The notes under the pieces were generated by a model. It made no database searches, was not told the DNA's origin, and saw nothing but the letters and a program-made list of their open reading frames with translations. From positions 1 to 40,276 of the forward strand of contig JACRPC010000035.1 of assembly GCA_016214125.1 (NCBI GenBank): a DNA stretch of 40,276 nt, in the 5' to 3' direction. The position numbers and the translations under genes are program-made. The DNA comes from Rhodospirillales bacterium. Its GTDB lineage: Bacteria > Pseudomonadota > Alphaproteobacteria > Rhodospirillales > WMHbin7. Below, piece after piece: positions 7,810 through 16,221 of this stretch. How positions within the stretch are numbered: the first letter of the stretch is position 1; each line of letters opens with the position of its first letter.

Positions 7810-8271
7810 ATGAAGATGGGGCGTTACGGATTTCTGGGATGGCTGGGCGCGGTTTTGCTGCTCGCCGGATCGGCGATGGCGGCGCCGTCCGAATCGGTCC
7901 GCATCGGCCGGGAGTTGGACGCCATCGATTGGTCGCGGGCCAAAGTGATCCGTTTCGAACTCGATGAAATGACCTTTCACCCCGATCGGGTGGTCTTCAA
8001 GGCCGGCCAGCCTTATCGGCTGCGGATCGAGAACGCCGGCGAGAAGCGCCACAATCTGATGTCGCCTGCCTTTTTCGCGGCCATTCTCCAGCACAGCTTG
8101 AAGGGCGGGGGCCTGCTCGTTCAGAACCCCAAGGACGCCAAGATCGACCTATTAAGCGGCCAGGTGGCGGAATTCCACTTTCTTGCCAAGACCAAGGGCC
8201 ACTATCCGATCTATTGCTCGGTCGACGATCACCGGGCGCGCGGCATGGAAGGCGAATTCATCATCGAATAA
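7810..8271 (+). CDS. secreted cupredoxin-like copper protein
   Basis: The 153-residue protein has a signal peptide (about 1-24, with SAMA before the cleavage site) and a single cupredoxin-type beta domain. The expected type 1 copper ligands are visible: His81 (in KRHNLMSP), Cys136 (in PIYCSVDDH), His141 and Met146, with C-X4-H-X4-M spacing. The end HRARGMEGEFIIE matches the last strand of plastocyanin/azurin-like proteins. A periplasmic electron-transfer or copper-handling role follows from the family. It lies 54 bp after the GT2 gene and 82 bp before the GT39-like gene, so it may be part of the glycan transcript, which is an unusual setting. The ATG at 7810 is chosen; the second ATG at 7816 is equally compatible with the signal peptide. 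Confidence 0.82.
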   Translation: MKMGRYGFLGWLGAVLLLAGSAMAAPSESVRIGRELDAIDWSRAKVIRFELDEMTFHPDRVVFKAGQPYRLRIENAGEKRHNLMSPAFFAAILQHSLKGGGLLVQNPKDAKIDLLSGQVAEFHFLAKTKGHYPIYCSVDDHRARGMEGEFIIE

Positions 8272-8353
8272 GCGCCGGCATAAAGGGCTGGAAAGCCTTG
8301 TCAGGCAAGGCGGGGCTCGCGTAACGTGAGTCGAAGAAACGTTCGGATCGACG

Positions 8354-10012
8354 ATGACAACCGCCTCCACCGCCGCCGCGCCGCCGGCCGGGACCGTCAA
8401 GCCCGGTCATTGGTCGTCCCATGTTTACCTCGACATCGGGTTTACCCTTCTCGTCACCGCGACGGTGCTGGTGGGGCTGACCTTCCGCGATTACGGCATT
8501 ACCCATGACGAAGCGGTGCAAAACGAATACGGAAAGATGATTCTTTCCTACTACACCTCGTTCTTCGCCGATCAGTCCTGTCTCGAATATCTCGATCTTT
8601 TCCGTTATGGCGGATTCTTCGATCTGCTGGCGGCGATCGCCAACCGCTTCCTCACGTTCGGCGTCTACGAGACCCGCCATCTTCTTGGCGGCCTCTTGGG
8701 CGTGATCGGTCTGGCCGGCGCCTGGCGGTGCGGCCGTTTGCTGGGCGGCGAGCGGGCGGGCATCTTCGCCCTTCTCTTCCTGGCGCTCACGCCCTCCTTC
8801 TACGGCCACATGTTCAACAATCCCAAGGACGCGCCCTTTGCCTCGGCGATGATCTGGGCCGTGCTGTTCCTAAGCCACATCGCGCTTGAGTTTCCCAGCC
8901 CCCGTCGGCGCTGGGTGATCGGCTTCGGCGTGGCGCTGGGCATCGCCATCAGCATTCGCGCCGGGGCGGTTCTGCTGATCTTTTATCTCGGTCTGGCGGG
9001 CTTGGCCTATCTGATCGGGCTGTGGCGGCATCGGGATTTCGGCGCCGTTCTGCGCGACCTCTGGCGGATGCTGGCGGCCCTATGGCCGGCCTTGCCGATC
9101 GCCTATGTCGTGATGGCGCTGTTCTGGCCCTGGGCCTATCAGGATTGGCTCAATCCGATCCGCGCGCTGCAGGATTTCTCCCATCTTTCCGTCAATCTCG
9201 AAAGCATGGTGGCCGGCGAGGTGGTGAAGGCCAGCCAATTGCCGCCCTATTACCTGCCGGTCTATCTGGGGGTGATGCTGCCCGAGATGATTCTGATGGG
9301 GCTCGTCCTGGCCGGCCTGCTTGGGCTGGTGTGGCTGGGCCGGCGCAAGGCCGGCGAACGGCTCGGCACGGCGCCGCTTCCCTTTCTGCTGGTTGGGCTG
9401 GCCGCCCTCTTTCCGGTGCTGTTCTTCGTTCTCGCCCGGCCGACCGCCTACAACGGCATCCGGCATTTCCTGTTCGTCGTCCCGCCGATGGCGGTGCTGG
9501 CGGCGGTGGCCTGCGACCGCGTCCTCACCGCCGCCTGGGAATTCCGCCATTACCTGGGCCGTCTGCTGGGGGCGCTGCTTACCGCCGCCATGGTGGCGCA
9601 AGGCTGGATCATGGCCGGGCTGCATCCGCACCAATACGTCTATTTCAACCGCCTGGCCGGGGGCCTGAAGGGCGCCGCCGGCTCCTATGAAATGGATTAT
9701 TGGAGCAACTCGCTGATCGAGGCGGCCCGCGAACTCGCCGATTTCGTCGAGCGCGAGAACGGCGACGCGCCGGTGACGCGCAGCTACAAGGTCGCGGTTT
9801 GCGGCCACGCCCTTTCAGCCTATTATTACTTTCCGCCCTATCTGGTGTTCACCCGCAAGCTGGCCGAGGCGGATTTCATGATCCTGCTCACCCACACCAA
9901 CTGCCATCGCAAGTTCGAAGGCAAGCAGATCATCTCGATCGACCGCTTCGGCGTCGCCTTGAGCGTGGTGCGCGACCGGCGCAACCTGCCCACCAAGGAT
10001 GTCGGGCGATGA
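8354..10012 (+). CDS. GT39-like polytopic membrane glycosyltransferase (GT-C fold)
   Basis: The 552-residue protein has about ten to twelve hydrophobic segments between residues 25 and 430 and a soluble C-terminal part. The first periplasmic loop carries the acidic GT-C signature in YGITHDEAVQNEYG (about residues 47-60). Further family features are MFNNPKDAPFASAM and the PTAYNGIRHFLFVVPP segment. Such proteins (PMT/ArnT type) move a sugar from a polyprenyl-phosphate carrier to a protein, lipid or glycan acceptor on the periplasmic side. The neighbouring GT2 enzyme could make the donor. The stop overlaps the start of the GH17 gene (ATGA), which suggests that the two products act together. The ATG at 8354 is preceded by a weak ribosome site. 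The acceptor is unknown. Confidence 0.85.
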   Translation: MTTASTAAAPPAGTVKPGHWSSHVYLDIGFTLLVTATVLVGLTFRDYGITHDEAVQNEYGKMILSYYTSFFADQSCLEYLDLFRYGGFFDLLAAIANRFLTFGVYETRHLLGGLLGVIGLAGAWRCGRLLGGERAGIFALLFLALTPSFYGHMFNNPKDAPFASAMIWAVLFLSHIALEFPSPRRRWVIGFGVALGIAISIRAGAVLLIFYLGLAGLAYLIGLWRHRDFGAVLRDLWRMLAALWPALPIAYVVMALFWPWAYQDWLNPIRALQDFSHLSVNLESMVAGEVVKASQLPPYYLPVYLGVMLPEMILMGLVLAGLLGLVWLGRRKAGERLGTAPLPFLLVGLAALFPVLFFVLARPTAYNGIRHFLFVVPPMAVLAAVACDRVLTAAWEFRHYLGRLLGALLTAAMVAQGWIMAGLHPHQYVYFNRLAGGLKGAAGSYEMDYWSNSLIEAARELADFVERENGDAPVTRSYKVAVCGHALSAYYYFPPYLVFTRKLAEADFMILLTHTNCHRKFEGKQIISIDRFGVALSVVRDRRNLPTKDVGR

Positions 10013-11709
10013 AGGCCATCCTGGCCCGGCCCGAGGTCAAATTCGCCGGCTACGCCCTCCTGGCCGGCGTCCTGACCGCCTTGGCCTGGGGGTTGCCCAA
10101 CCAGCCGCAGCCGGCCGGTCCCGACATCCACAAGCCTCTGTCCAGCGTCTCCTTCGCGCCCTTCCGCGACGGCCAAAGCCCTTTGACCAAGGTCTATCCG
10201 CCGCCGGCCCAGATCGAAGACGACATGCTGCGCCTCAAGGGCATCGCGCGGGGCTTGCGCACCTACACCAGCCGCGAAGGCATGGAGGTGGTGCCCGAAC
10301 TGGCCCGCCGGCACGGCTTCAAGGTGATGTTCGGCGCCTGGCTGGGCGCCGAGACCAAGGCCGAGGGCCGCGCCATCAACGCCGCCGAGACCGACGCCCT
10401 GATCAAGGCCGCCACCACCTATCCCGACGTGATCGATCGGGTGATCGTCGGCAACGAGGTGCTGCTCAGGCGCGATCTTCCACCGCAAAGGCTGATCGAC
10501 TACATCCGCAAGGTCAAACAGGCGGTGAATCAGCCGGTCACCTACGCCGACGTCTGGGCCTTCTGGCTCAAACATCCCGAAGTGGCGAACGAGGTCGATT
10601 TCCTCACCATCCACATCCTGCCCTATTGGGAGGACGAGCCGATCGGCGTCGACCATGTCGGCAAGCATTTCGAGGACATCCACGCCCTGATGCGCAAGGC
10701 GTTCCCCGGCAAGCCGATCCTGATCGGCGAGGCCGGCTGGCCGACCGCCGGGCGCTCGCGCGGGCCGGCCACGACCGGGGTGGTCAGCGCCGCCACCCAT
10801 CTGCGCACCCTGGTCGACACCGCCACCAAGAACGGCTTCGACTACAATGTGGTCGAGGCCTTCGATCAGATTTGGAAAAGCAAGCTCGAAGGCACGGTGG
10901 GCGCCAAATGGGGGGTGCTCGATGAAGCGCGCCGGCCGAAATTTCCCTTGCGCGGACCGGTGGTCGAGGACCATCTATGGCCCTGGAAGGCCGGCCTGGC
11001 CATCGTGCTGGCGCTGGTCGCCCTCTTTCCCAAGATACGCTATCTCGGCGCCGCCCGGCCCGGACTGGCGCTCATCACCGTCGGGGCGGCGATGGCGATG
11101 GCGTCGGTCCTGGTGCTCTACGCGGCGATGGCCCTGTCCTTCAGTTTCGTCTGGTGGTCAGGCGCGCTCTATCTGCTGCTGGGGGTTCTTCTGGCGGCGC
11201 TGGGCTGGGGCGCGCTTCGCGACATCGCTTACTGGATGCCGGGCGCCCTGGAAGACGGCCTGGCGGCCTGGATTCCGCGCCTCTATCTTGCCCTGGCGGG
11301 GCTGGCGATCCTCCTTGCCCTTCTGCTGATCTTCGACGGGCGCTACCGCGACATTCCCACCCCGATGTTCCTGCTGCCCGGGGTGGTGGTGCTGGCGCTT
11401 GGGCTTGGCCGCAAAATGGCCGGCGTGCCGCTCGTCCAGGCCCTGCGCCTGCTGTCGCCGCTTTACGATGCGCGCTGGACTGCCGGTTGGGCGCTGATCT
11501 TTCCCCTGCTGGCGATCGCCAATCTGGGGGCCGAGGGGCTGGCGCTCGTCGGCGAAGATTTCACCAAGATGCATCCGACCTTCGCCGAGCAATGGCCGCT
11601 GATCCTGGCCGGCACCGTCGCCAACGCCGAGGTCAATGGCTGGTCGGCGTTGCTGCTGCTGTTGGGTCTACCCTTTGCCGCCCATTGGCGGGCGAACCGC
11701 CGGGCATAG
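10009..11709 (+). CDS. membrane-bound GH17 beta-glucanase / glucanosyltransferase
   Basis: This 566-residue protein has an N-terminal anchor (about 10-29), a GH17 TIM-barrel domain (about 42-310), and eight or so hydrophobic segments from 325 to the end. GH17 motifs are clear: the acid/base Glu150 in RVIVGNEVLLRRD and the nucleophile Glu241 in LIGEAGWPTAGR, with TYADVW and DFLTIHILPYWED between them. GH17 enzymes act on beta-1,3-linked glucans by hydrolysis or transglycosylation; bacterial membrane-linked forms are known next to glucan synthases (NdvB-type). Here the barrel would face the periplasm. The ATG at 10009 overlaps the GT39-like stop, so coupling is likely. The 3' end overlaps the oppositely directed gene by 42 bp. 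The exact linkage and whether it builds or trims glucan cannot be told. Confidence 0.88.
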   Translation: MKAILARPEVKFAGYALLAGVLTALAWGLPNQPQPAGPDIHKPLSSVSFAPFRDGQSPLTKVYPPPAQIEDDMLRLKGIARGLRTYTSREGMEVVPELARRHGFKVMFGAWLGAETKAEGRAINAAETDALIKAATTYPDVIDRVIVGNEVLLRRDLPPQRLIDYIRKVKQAVNQPVTYADVWAFWLKHPEVANEVDFLTIHILPYWEDEPIGVDHVGKHFEDIHALMRKAFPGKPILIGEAGWPTAGRSRGPATTGVVSAATHLRTLVDTATKNGFDYNVVEAFDQIWKSKLEGTVGAKWGVLDEARRPKFPLRGPVVEDHLWPWKAGLAIVLALVALFPKIRYLGAARPGLALITVGAAMAMASVLVLYAAMALSFSFVWWSGALYLLLGVLLAALGWGALRDIAYWMPGALEDGLAAWIPRLYLALAGLAILLALLLIFDGRYRDIPTPMFLLPGVVVLALGLGRKMAGVPLVQALRLLSPLYDARWTAGWALIFPLLAIANLGAEGLALVGEDFTKMHPTFAEQWPLILAGTVANAEVNGWSALLLLLGLPFAAHWRANRRA

Positions 11710-13200
11710 GGCGAAGGGGCCGGGCGCGATGTTGGCGGTCACCGGCCGGCAGGCCGATTCCTCCAGACCCAGCCCGACCTGCTCCAACTTTTCCACCACA
11801 TCCGGGAGCTGGTCCGGATAGTAAAGAACCAGGAGCGCGCCCGCATGGGCGTCGATCCGCGCCTTCATGCGGGCGTTGAAGCCGTTCCCTGTCTCCAGGG
11901 GATTGGTGAACTGGCTGTCGATGCGCAGGAAGGGAATGGCCGGCGGAAAGGCTGGAATGAGGAACGACGAGGGCTCATGGCCGGCCATGACGACCATCGT
12001 TCGCTCGGGCTGGTCGATCGGCGGGAGTTGGATGTCGATAAAGCGCGGGCCCCAGGGAACGTGAATCCAATCCGGCGGCCGGCTGGTCGCCGCGATGAGC
12101 GCCAGCAGCACCACCGCGGTCCGCGTCGTGTGGCAGGCCGCGATCGGCAGCGTCCGCAAGGCGAGAAGGATGGCCAGCGGCGTCAGCATCTCGATCCCGA
12201 TCAGATAGCGGTAGATGGCGAACATCTTGAGCCACAGCAGATAGGCGATCGCTAGGGTCAGCATGAGAAAGCGGACCTTGGGCTCCCAGCCGTTACGGCG
12301 CAGTCCCCAGATCGCGCCGACCGGCACCAGCAGATAAGCGAAGGCGACCGCCAGTTCGCGGAAATCGGCTTCGCCGACCCGAAGCCCGTTGTCGGAGAAA
12401 AGGAAGGGAAAGAGCAGGGTCTCGGAAAGATTTTTCGGCAGGAAGCCTGTTTCCCGATAGGGTTTGGGCAGCGCCATCGGCGATTGGAAAAGGTCGTTCA
12501 TCAGGGGAAAGACCGGATTGCCGTAACTGGTCCACAGATGCCAGTTCCAATGCAGTCCGGTGACGGTATAGCCGGCCAGAACGGCCAGGCCGAACAGAAA
12601 GGCCCGCTCGAAACGAAGGCGCCAGGCGCCTTCCAAGACGAAAAAAGCCAGACAGAGCGCGACGGCGTAAAGGGCGGTGGTGAGCTTGAGGCCCACCGCC
12701 AGCCCCATCGCCAACCCGGCCAGCAGGGCGCGCCGCCCCGAGGGCATGCCCCGGGCGGTGACGATCAGGGCCAAGGCCGACAGGAAGCCCAGACTCACCA
12801 CATTGTCGTGCATCACGGCGCCCAGCTCGCCCAGGGCTCCGGCGCGCGTCATGCCGAGCAGGGCCAGGACGAGCGCCCACCAGGGCGAGCCGAGCAGGCG
12901 GCGGGCGATGAGGAAGAGAAGAGGGGCATTCAACCCATGCACCAGGCCCAGCGCAAACGCCACGCCCTTGGCCGGCAGGATTTGCGCCAGCCAATAGACC
13001 GGCAGGTCGAGCGTGGGGTTGTAGAAGCTGGGCAACTGACCGACCAGATCGTCGAAGCCGTGGCGGCCGGTCAGAAAGGCGTAGCCGGTCCAGTAATGGT
13101 AATTGCGCAGATCCCAATTGGCGTCCTGGCCCGGCAGCACCGCCAACAGGGCGAAGGCCAGCGGCGCGGCCAGGATCAACCCAGTGGGCAGGCGCGCCAT
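11668..13200 (-). CDS. GT39-like / DUF2029-like integral membrane glycosyltransferase
   Basis: The 510-residue polytopic protein has about ten to eleven hydrophobic segments. Asp30 in DANWDLRNYHYW, in the first external loop, is a likely GT-C catalytic or carrier-binding acid. A soluble C-terminal part follows residue 370. It resembles GT39/GT87-like glycosyltransferases; substrate and acceptor are not predictable. The ATG at 13198-13200 overlaps the TGA of the 2-hydroxyacid dehydrogenase gene (ATGA), so it is the last gene of a minus-strand unit with TetR, MFS and dehydrogenase genes. It runs tail to tail with the GH17 gene, overlapping by 42 bp, so the last residues of both proteins are encoded on opposite strands of the same DNA. 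The closeness to a second GT39-like gene suggests one glycan locus on two strands. Confidence 0.75.
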   Translation of the reverse strand: MARLPTGLILAAPLAFALLAVLPGQDANWDLRNYHYWTGYAFLTGRHGFDDLVGQLPSFYNPTLDLPVYWLAQILPAKGVAFALGLVHGLNAPLLFLIARRLLGSPWWALVLALLGMTRAGALGELGAVMHDNVVSLGFLSALALIVTARGMPSGRRALLAGLAMGLAVGLKLTTALYAVALCLAFFVLEGAWRLRFERAFLFGLAVLAGYTVTGLHWNWHLWTSYGNPVFPLMNDLFQSPMALPKPYRETGFLPKNLSETLLFPFLFSDNGLRVGEADFRELAVAFAYLLVPVGAIWGLRRNGWEPKVRFLMLTLAIAYLLWLKMFAIYRYLIGIEMLTPLAILLALRTLPIAACHTTRTAVVLLALIAATSRPPDWIHVPWGPRFIDIQLPPIDQPERTMVVMAGHEPSSFLIPAFPPAIPFLRIDSQFTNPLETGNGFNARMKARIDAHAGALLVLYYPDQLPDVVEKLEQVGLGLEESACRPVTANIAPGPFALCPAVRPPMGGKG

Positions 13201-14165
13201 CAAAGGGCGTGGGGGGGCGTTTTGCCGGCGAAGAAGGCGTCGAGATTGTCGAGCGCCCGAAACCCCATGGCGTTGCGCGCCTCGATGGTGGCGCTGCCCA
13301 TGTGCGGCAGCAGGAAAGCGTTGATCAGGGGCCGGTAGCCGGGATGGAGATTCGGTTCGTTGGTGAAGACGTCAAGCCCCGCCGCCGCCACCCGTCCGGC
13401 GAGAAGGGCGGCGATCAGGGCCTCGTCGTCGATCAGCATGCCGCGCGCCGTGTTGACGACGATGGCGCCTTGGGGCAACAGCTCGATCCGCCTTGCGTCG
13501 AGAAAGCGATGCATGGCCGGCGAGGCCGGGCAGTGAAAGGACAGCACGTCGCAGACCGACAGCATCGCCTCGGGATCGGCATGGAAGGCGGCGCCCTGCT
13601 CGCGTTCGGGCGGCAGCCGGTTGCGGTTGGAATAGTGGATGACCATGTCGAAGGCGCGCGCCCGCTTGGCCACCGCCTGGCCGATCCGCCCCATGCCGAT
13701 GATGCCCAGGCGCCGCCCGGTCAGTTGGGCGCCCAGAAGCTGGGTGGGTGTCCAGCCCTTCCAGGCGTCGGCGCGCAGCATGGTCTGGCCCTCATGGGCG
13801 CGCCGGGCGGCACCCAGCATGAGGAGCATGGCGATCTCGGCGGTGGCGTCGGTGAGCACGTCCGGGGTGTTCGACATGGTGATCCCCCGGGCCCGTGCCG
13901 CCTCGACGTCAAGATGATCGATGCCGACCGAGAAGGTGGCGATCATCTTGCAGCGCGGGTCCAGCCGGGCGAGCAGGGCGGCGTCGATCTTGTCGGTGGG
14001 GGCGATCAGCAGACCGTCGACGCTCTTGGAGAGTTCGACCAGCCCATCGGGGCCGAGCGGTCGGTCATCGGGGTTAAGCTGGGCGTCGTAATCGCGTTCG
14101 GCGCGCTCTTCCACCGCCTTGGGGAAACGCCGGGTCAAGGCGAGTTTCTTTTTGGCTCCGCTCAT
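13200..14165 (-). CDS. D-isomer specific 2-hydroxyacid dehydrogenase (glyoxylate/hydroxypyruvate reductase-like)
   Basis: The 321-residue NAD(P)-dependent enzyme has the Rossmann motif GMGRIG at 157-162 and the catalytic triad of the family: Arg241 (in NTARGMLIDDEAL), Glu270 (in VFTNEPN) and His288 (in LLPHMGSA). SVGIDHLDV near 79-87 is the substrate-loop signature shared with GyaR/GhrB-type glyoxylate and hydroxypyruvate reductases. Three ATG codons stand in a row (14169-14171, 14166-14168 and 14163-14165). The GGGAG ribosome site abuts the first, so the third, about 7 nt away, is preferred. The gene is 28 bp downstream of the MFS gene and overlaps the GT39-like gene. The pairing with a transporter suggests uptake and reduction of a 2-oxo acid, but this is inference. 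Confidence 0.88.
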   Translation of the reverse strand: MSGAKKKLALTRRFPKAVEERAERDYDAQLNPDDRPLGPDGLVELSKSVDGLLIAPTDKIDAALLARLDPRCKMIATFSVGIDHLDVEAARARGITMSNTPDVLTDATAEIAMLLMLGAARRAHEGQTMLRADAWKGWTPTQLLGAQLTGRRLGIIGMGRIGQAVAKRARAFDMVIHYSNRNRLPPEREQGAAFHADPEAMLSVCDVLSFHCPASPAMHRFLDARRIELLPQGAIVVNTARGMLIDDEALIAALLAGRVAAAGLDVFTNEPNLHPGYRPLINAFLLPHMGSATIEARNAMGFRALDNLDAFFAGKTPPHAL

Positions 14166-14193
14166 CATCATCTCCCTTTGCTGGGGCGCGATC

Positions 14194-15423
14194 TTACCGT
14201 CTCCGTCCGCTCCAGAGAAGCCAGGTCAGCGCCACCAGCTCGATCGCCAGCATGGTGGCGAAGGCGGCCGTGTAGGCCTGGGCGGGATAGCGGCCGTCGG
14301 ACGCCGTCCACTGGTTGACGATCACCCCCATGCCCCATTGGGTGGTGAAGGTGCCGAGGAAAACGAGGACGTTGAGGCTGGTGTTGACCCGTCCTGACAG
14401 GTCGCTCGGGAATTGCTGGGTGAGCGTGGCGTAGTTGAGGGCGCCCGAAGTGCCCAGGAACCCGAACACCGCCCACAGCGGAAGCGCCGCCTCGACCCAA
14501 CCGAAGGTCAGGCCGGCCTGGGCGGCCAGGAATCCGCACATGCCAACGATGGAGACGGTCAAGGGCGTGATGCCGTAGCGCGCCAAGCGCTCGGCGATGG
14601 CGCCGGTGGCGATGAAGCCCACGGCGATCGAGGCCGCCATCACGAACAGATGGTTGGCGATGGCGTCGCGGGGCAGCAGGGCCACGTCGCGCAGCCAGGG
14701 GCCGGCCCACAGGCCCTGGGTCGCCATGAAGGTCGCCTGGATGGTGGCCGAGGCCGGCGCGATCCGCCAGAAATTGCGGCTGGAATAGATGGTGCCGATG
14801 TCGCGCACCTGATTGGCCAGCGATTGCGGCGCCCGCGGCGGGGTTGGTTTCTCGGGCACCATGAAGAAGATGAGCAGGAGCACCGCCACCGTCATCGCCA
14901 CCAGCAGCAGGAACAGGCCGCGCCAATCGGTGTGGGCCAGAACGGCCTCCACCGGCAAGGTGGCGCTCAAGGCGCCCAAGCCGCCGCTGCACAGGATGAC
15001 GCCGTTGACCAGGGGCAGCTTGGGGGTGGGAAACCAGATCGCCACGCCTTTGAAGGCGGCCATCAGGCAGGCGCAGACGCCGATGCCGATCAGACCGCGG
15101 CCGAGGATCAGGCCGGTCCGTGATTGGGCGAGCGCAAAAACAGTCGCGCCCAAGGCGGCGATCAGCAGCAGGCTGGCTTCCACCCGCCTAGCGCCGAAAC
15201 GGTCGAGCAGAATGCCAAGCGGAAGCTGGGCGCAGGCGAAGGTGAGGAAATAGGCGCTGGTGAGGAATCCGAGATCGGCGGCGTCAAGTCCAAGATCGCG
15301 GGTGAGATCGGTGGCGATGACCGCGTTCACCGAACGATAGATATACGATAGGAAATAGCCCGCCGCAAAAGGCAGGAGAACGCGCACGGAAAGAACAAGC
15401 GAAAGGGGAGGGGTGGCGGTCAC
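14194..15423 (-). CDS. MFS transporter
   Basis: The 409-residue protein has twelve hydrophobic segments. The loop 2-3 major facilitator motif is seen as PLGILLDRFGARRVEA (about residues 67-82), and a long central loop lies around 197-210. The set GYFLSYIYRSVNAVIATDL at the first helix and loop resembles the anion/organic-acid (NarK- or ACS-like) MFS groups, but the substrate is unknown. The start is a GTG at 15421-15423 with AAGGGAG 4 nt upstream; no ATG is available near the N-terminus. It follows the TetR gene by 49 bp, and a 7-bp hairpin (AAGCGCC, GTC, GGCGCTT at 15458-15474) overlaps the TetR stop. It precedes the 2-hydroxyacid dehydrogenase. Regulation by the TetR product is likely from position. 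Confidence 0.85.
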   Translation of the reverse strand: MTATPPLSLVLSVRVLLPFAAGYFLSYIYRSVNAVIATDLTRDLGLDAADLGFLTSAYFLTFACAQLPLGILLDRFGARRVEASLLLIAALGATVFALAQSRTGLILGRGLIGIGVCACLMAAFKGVAIWFPTPKLPLVNGVILCSGGLGALSATLPVEAVLAHTDWRGLFLLLVAMTVAVLLLIFFMVPEKPTPPRAPQSLANQVRDIGTIYSSRNFWRIAPASATIQATFMATQGLWAGPWLRDVALLPRDAIANHLFVMAASIAVGFIATGAIAERLARYGITPLTVSIVGMCGFLAAQAGLTFGWVEAALPLWAVFGFLGTSGALNYATLTQQFPSDLSGRVNTSLNVLVFLGTFTTQWGMGVIVNQWTASDGRYPAQAYTAAFATMLAIELVALTWLLWSGRRR

Positions 15424-15472
15424 CCCTCTCCCTTAAGCGATTCATTCGCAGGCGGTCAAGCGCCGTCGGCGC

Positions 15473-16177
15473 TTAGCGCCCCGCCGCCATCCGGGCGAAG
15501 GCTTTGGGCGCCATCTCGACGAAGCAGCCGACCGTGGCGGCAACGACCTCGTCCATCGACTCCTTGATTTCGACGCCGTACACCCATTGGCGCAGCGCGC
15601 GGTAGAAGAACGAGGCGTGCATCGAATAGAAAAGCTCGATCTCTTGGGCGCTGAGCGGCCTTTCGGTCGAAAGGGGCAGGCCGGCCATACGGCGCACCTC
15701 GTCGCAGACCGGGGTGACCACCCGGTCGCTCAAATCGATCTGGCCGCGCCGGCGGATCTTGACGCCCTTGAGGCCGGCGAACAGATAGATCCGCAGCGTC
15801 GTGTAGGTGAAATAGGTCTCCGAGAATTCGCGGTAAAAGCGGGTGAGCCTTTCGCCCAGGGAAAGCGTCGGGTCGCGCAACAGCCCTTCCCATTCGGGGT
15901 TCCAGCGCTTGGTGTAGACCTCTTCATAGACCCGATCGATCAGGCTGTCCTTATCGGGGAAATAGCGGTAGAGCAGGGGCTGGGTAACGCCCAGCCGCTC
16001 CGCCAGGGCCCGCGTTTGGCCTTCGAAGCCGTTCTCGGCGAAGAAGCGGATCGCCTCGTCGATGATCATCCGCTCGCGCTCAAGGCGCGGCAGCCGCTTG
16101 CGGATGCTGACAGGATGGGAGGAAATGGCCGGCGGCATCGGCGCAACCGGCGATTTGGACAGGGGAACGATGGTCAT
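15473..16177 (-). CDS. TetR/AcrR-family transcriptional regulator
   Basis: The 234-residue protein has an N-terminal helix-turn-helix of TetR type: ERMIIDEAIRFFAENGFEGQ, then TRALAERLGVTQPLLYRYFP and DKDSLIDRVYEEVY (about residues 37-88). The ligand-binding domain that follows is divergent, as usual. The start is taken as ATG at 16175-16177 (MTIVPLSKSP), with GAGG about 8 nt upstream; a TTG ten codons earlier is less likely. It has about 25 residues before the HTH region, slightly long. It heads a minus-strand unit with the MFS transporter, 2-hydroxyacid dehydrogenase and GT39-like genes. A 38-bp imperfect palindrome starts 45 bp upstream of its start codon, in the gap shared with nnrS, and is a good autoregulatory operator candidate. 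Confidence 0.88.
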   Translation of the reverse strand: MTIVPLSKSPVAPMPPAISSHPVSIRKRLPRLERERMIIDEAIRFFAENGFEGQTRALAERLGVTQPLLYRYFPDKDSLIDRVYEEVYTKRWNPEWEGLLRDPTLSLGERLTRFYREFSETYFTYTTLRIYLFAGLKGVKIRRRGQIDLSDRVVTPVCDEVRRMAGLPLSTERPLSAQEIELFYSMHASFFYRALRQWVYGVEIKESMDEVVAATVGCFVEMAPKAFARMAAGR

Positions 16178-16221
16178 GATCAGGCCTCGATTTGGGGTTC
16201 CGTTCAAGAGTTCGTTTTTTC

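Noticed and set aside
8295-8311. GCCTTG/CAAGGC stem after the cupredoxin gene as a terminator
   Set aside because: Only 6 bp and followed by GC-rich sequence without T; more likely the transcript continues into the GT39-like gene.
15458-15474. Hairpin between tetR and the MFS gene as a terminator
   Set aside because: The 7-bp stem is real but no T-run follows on the minus strand, so I do not call it a terminator.
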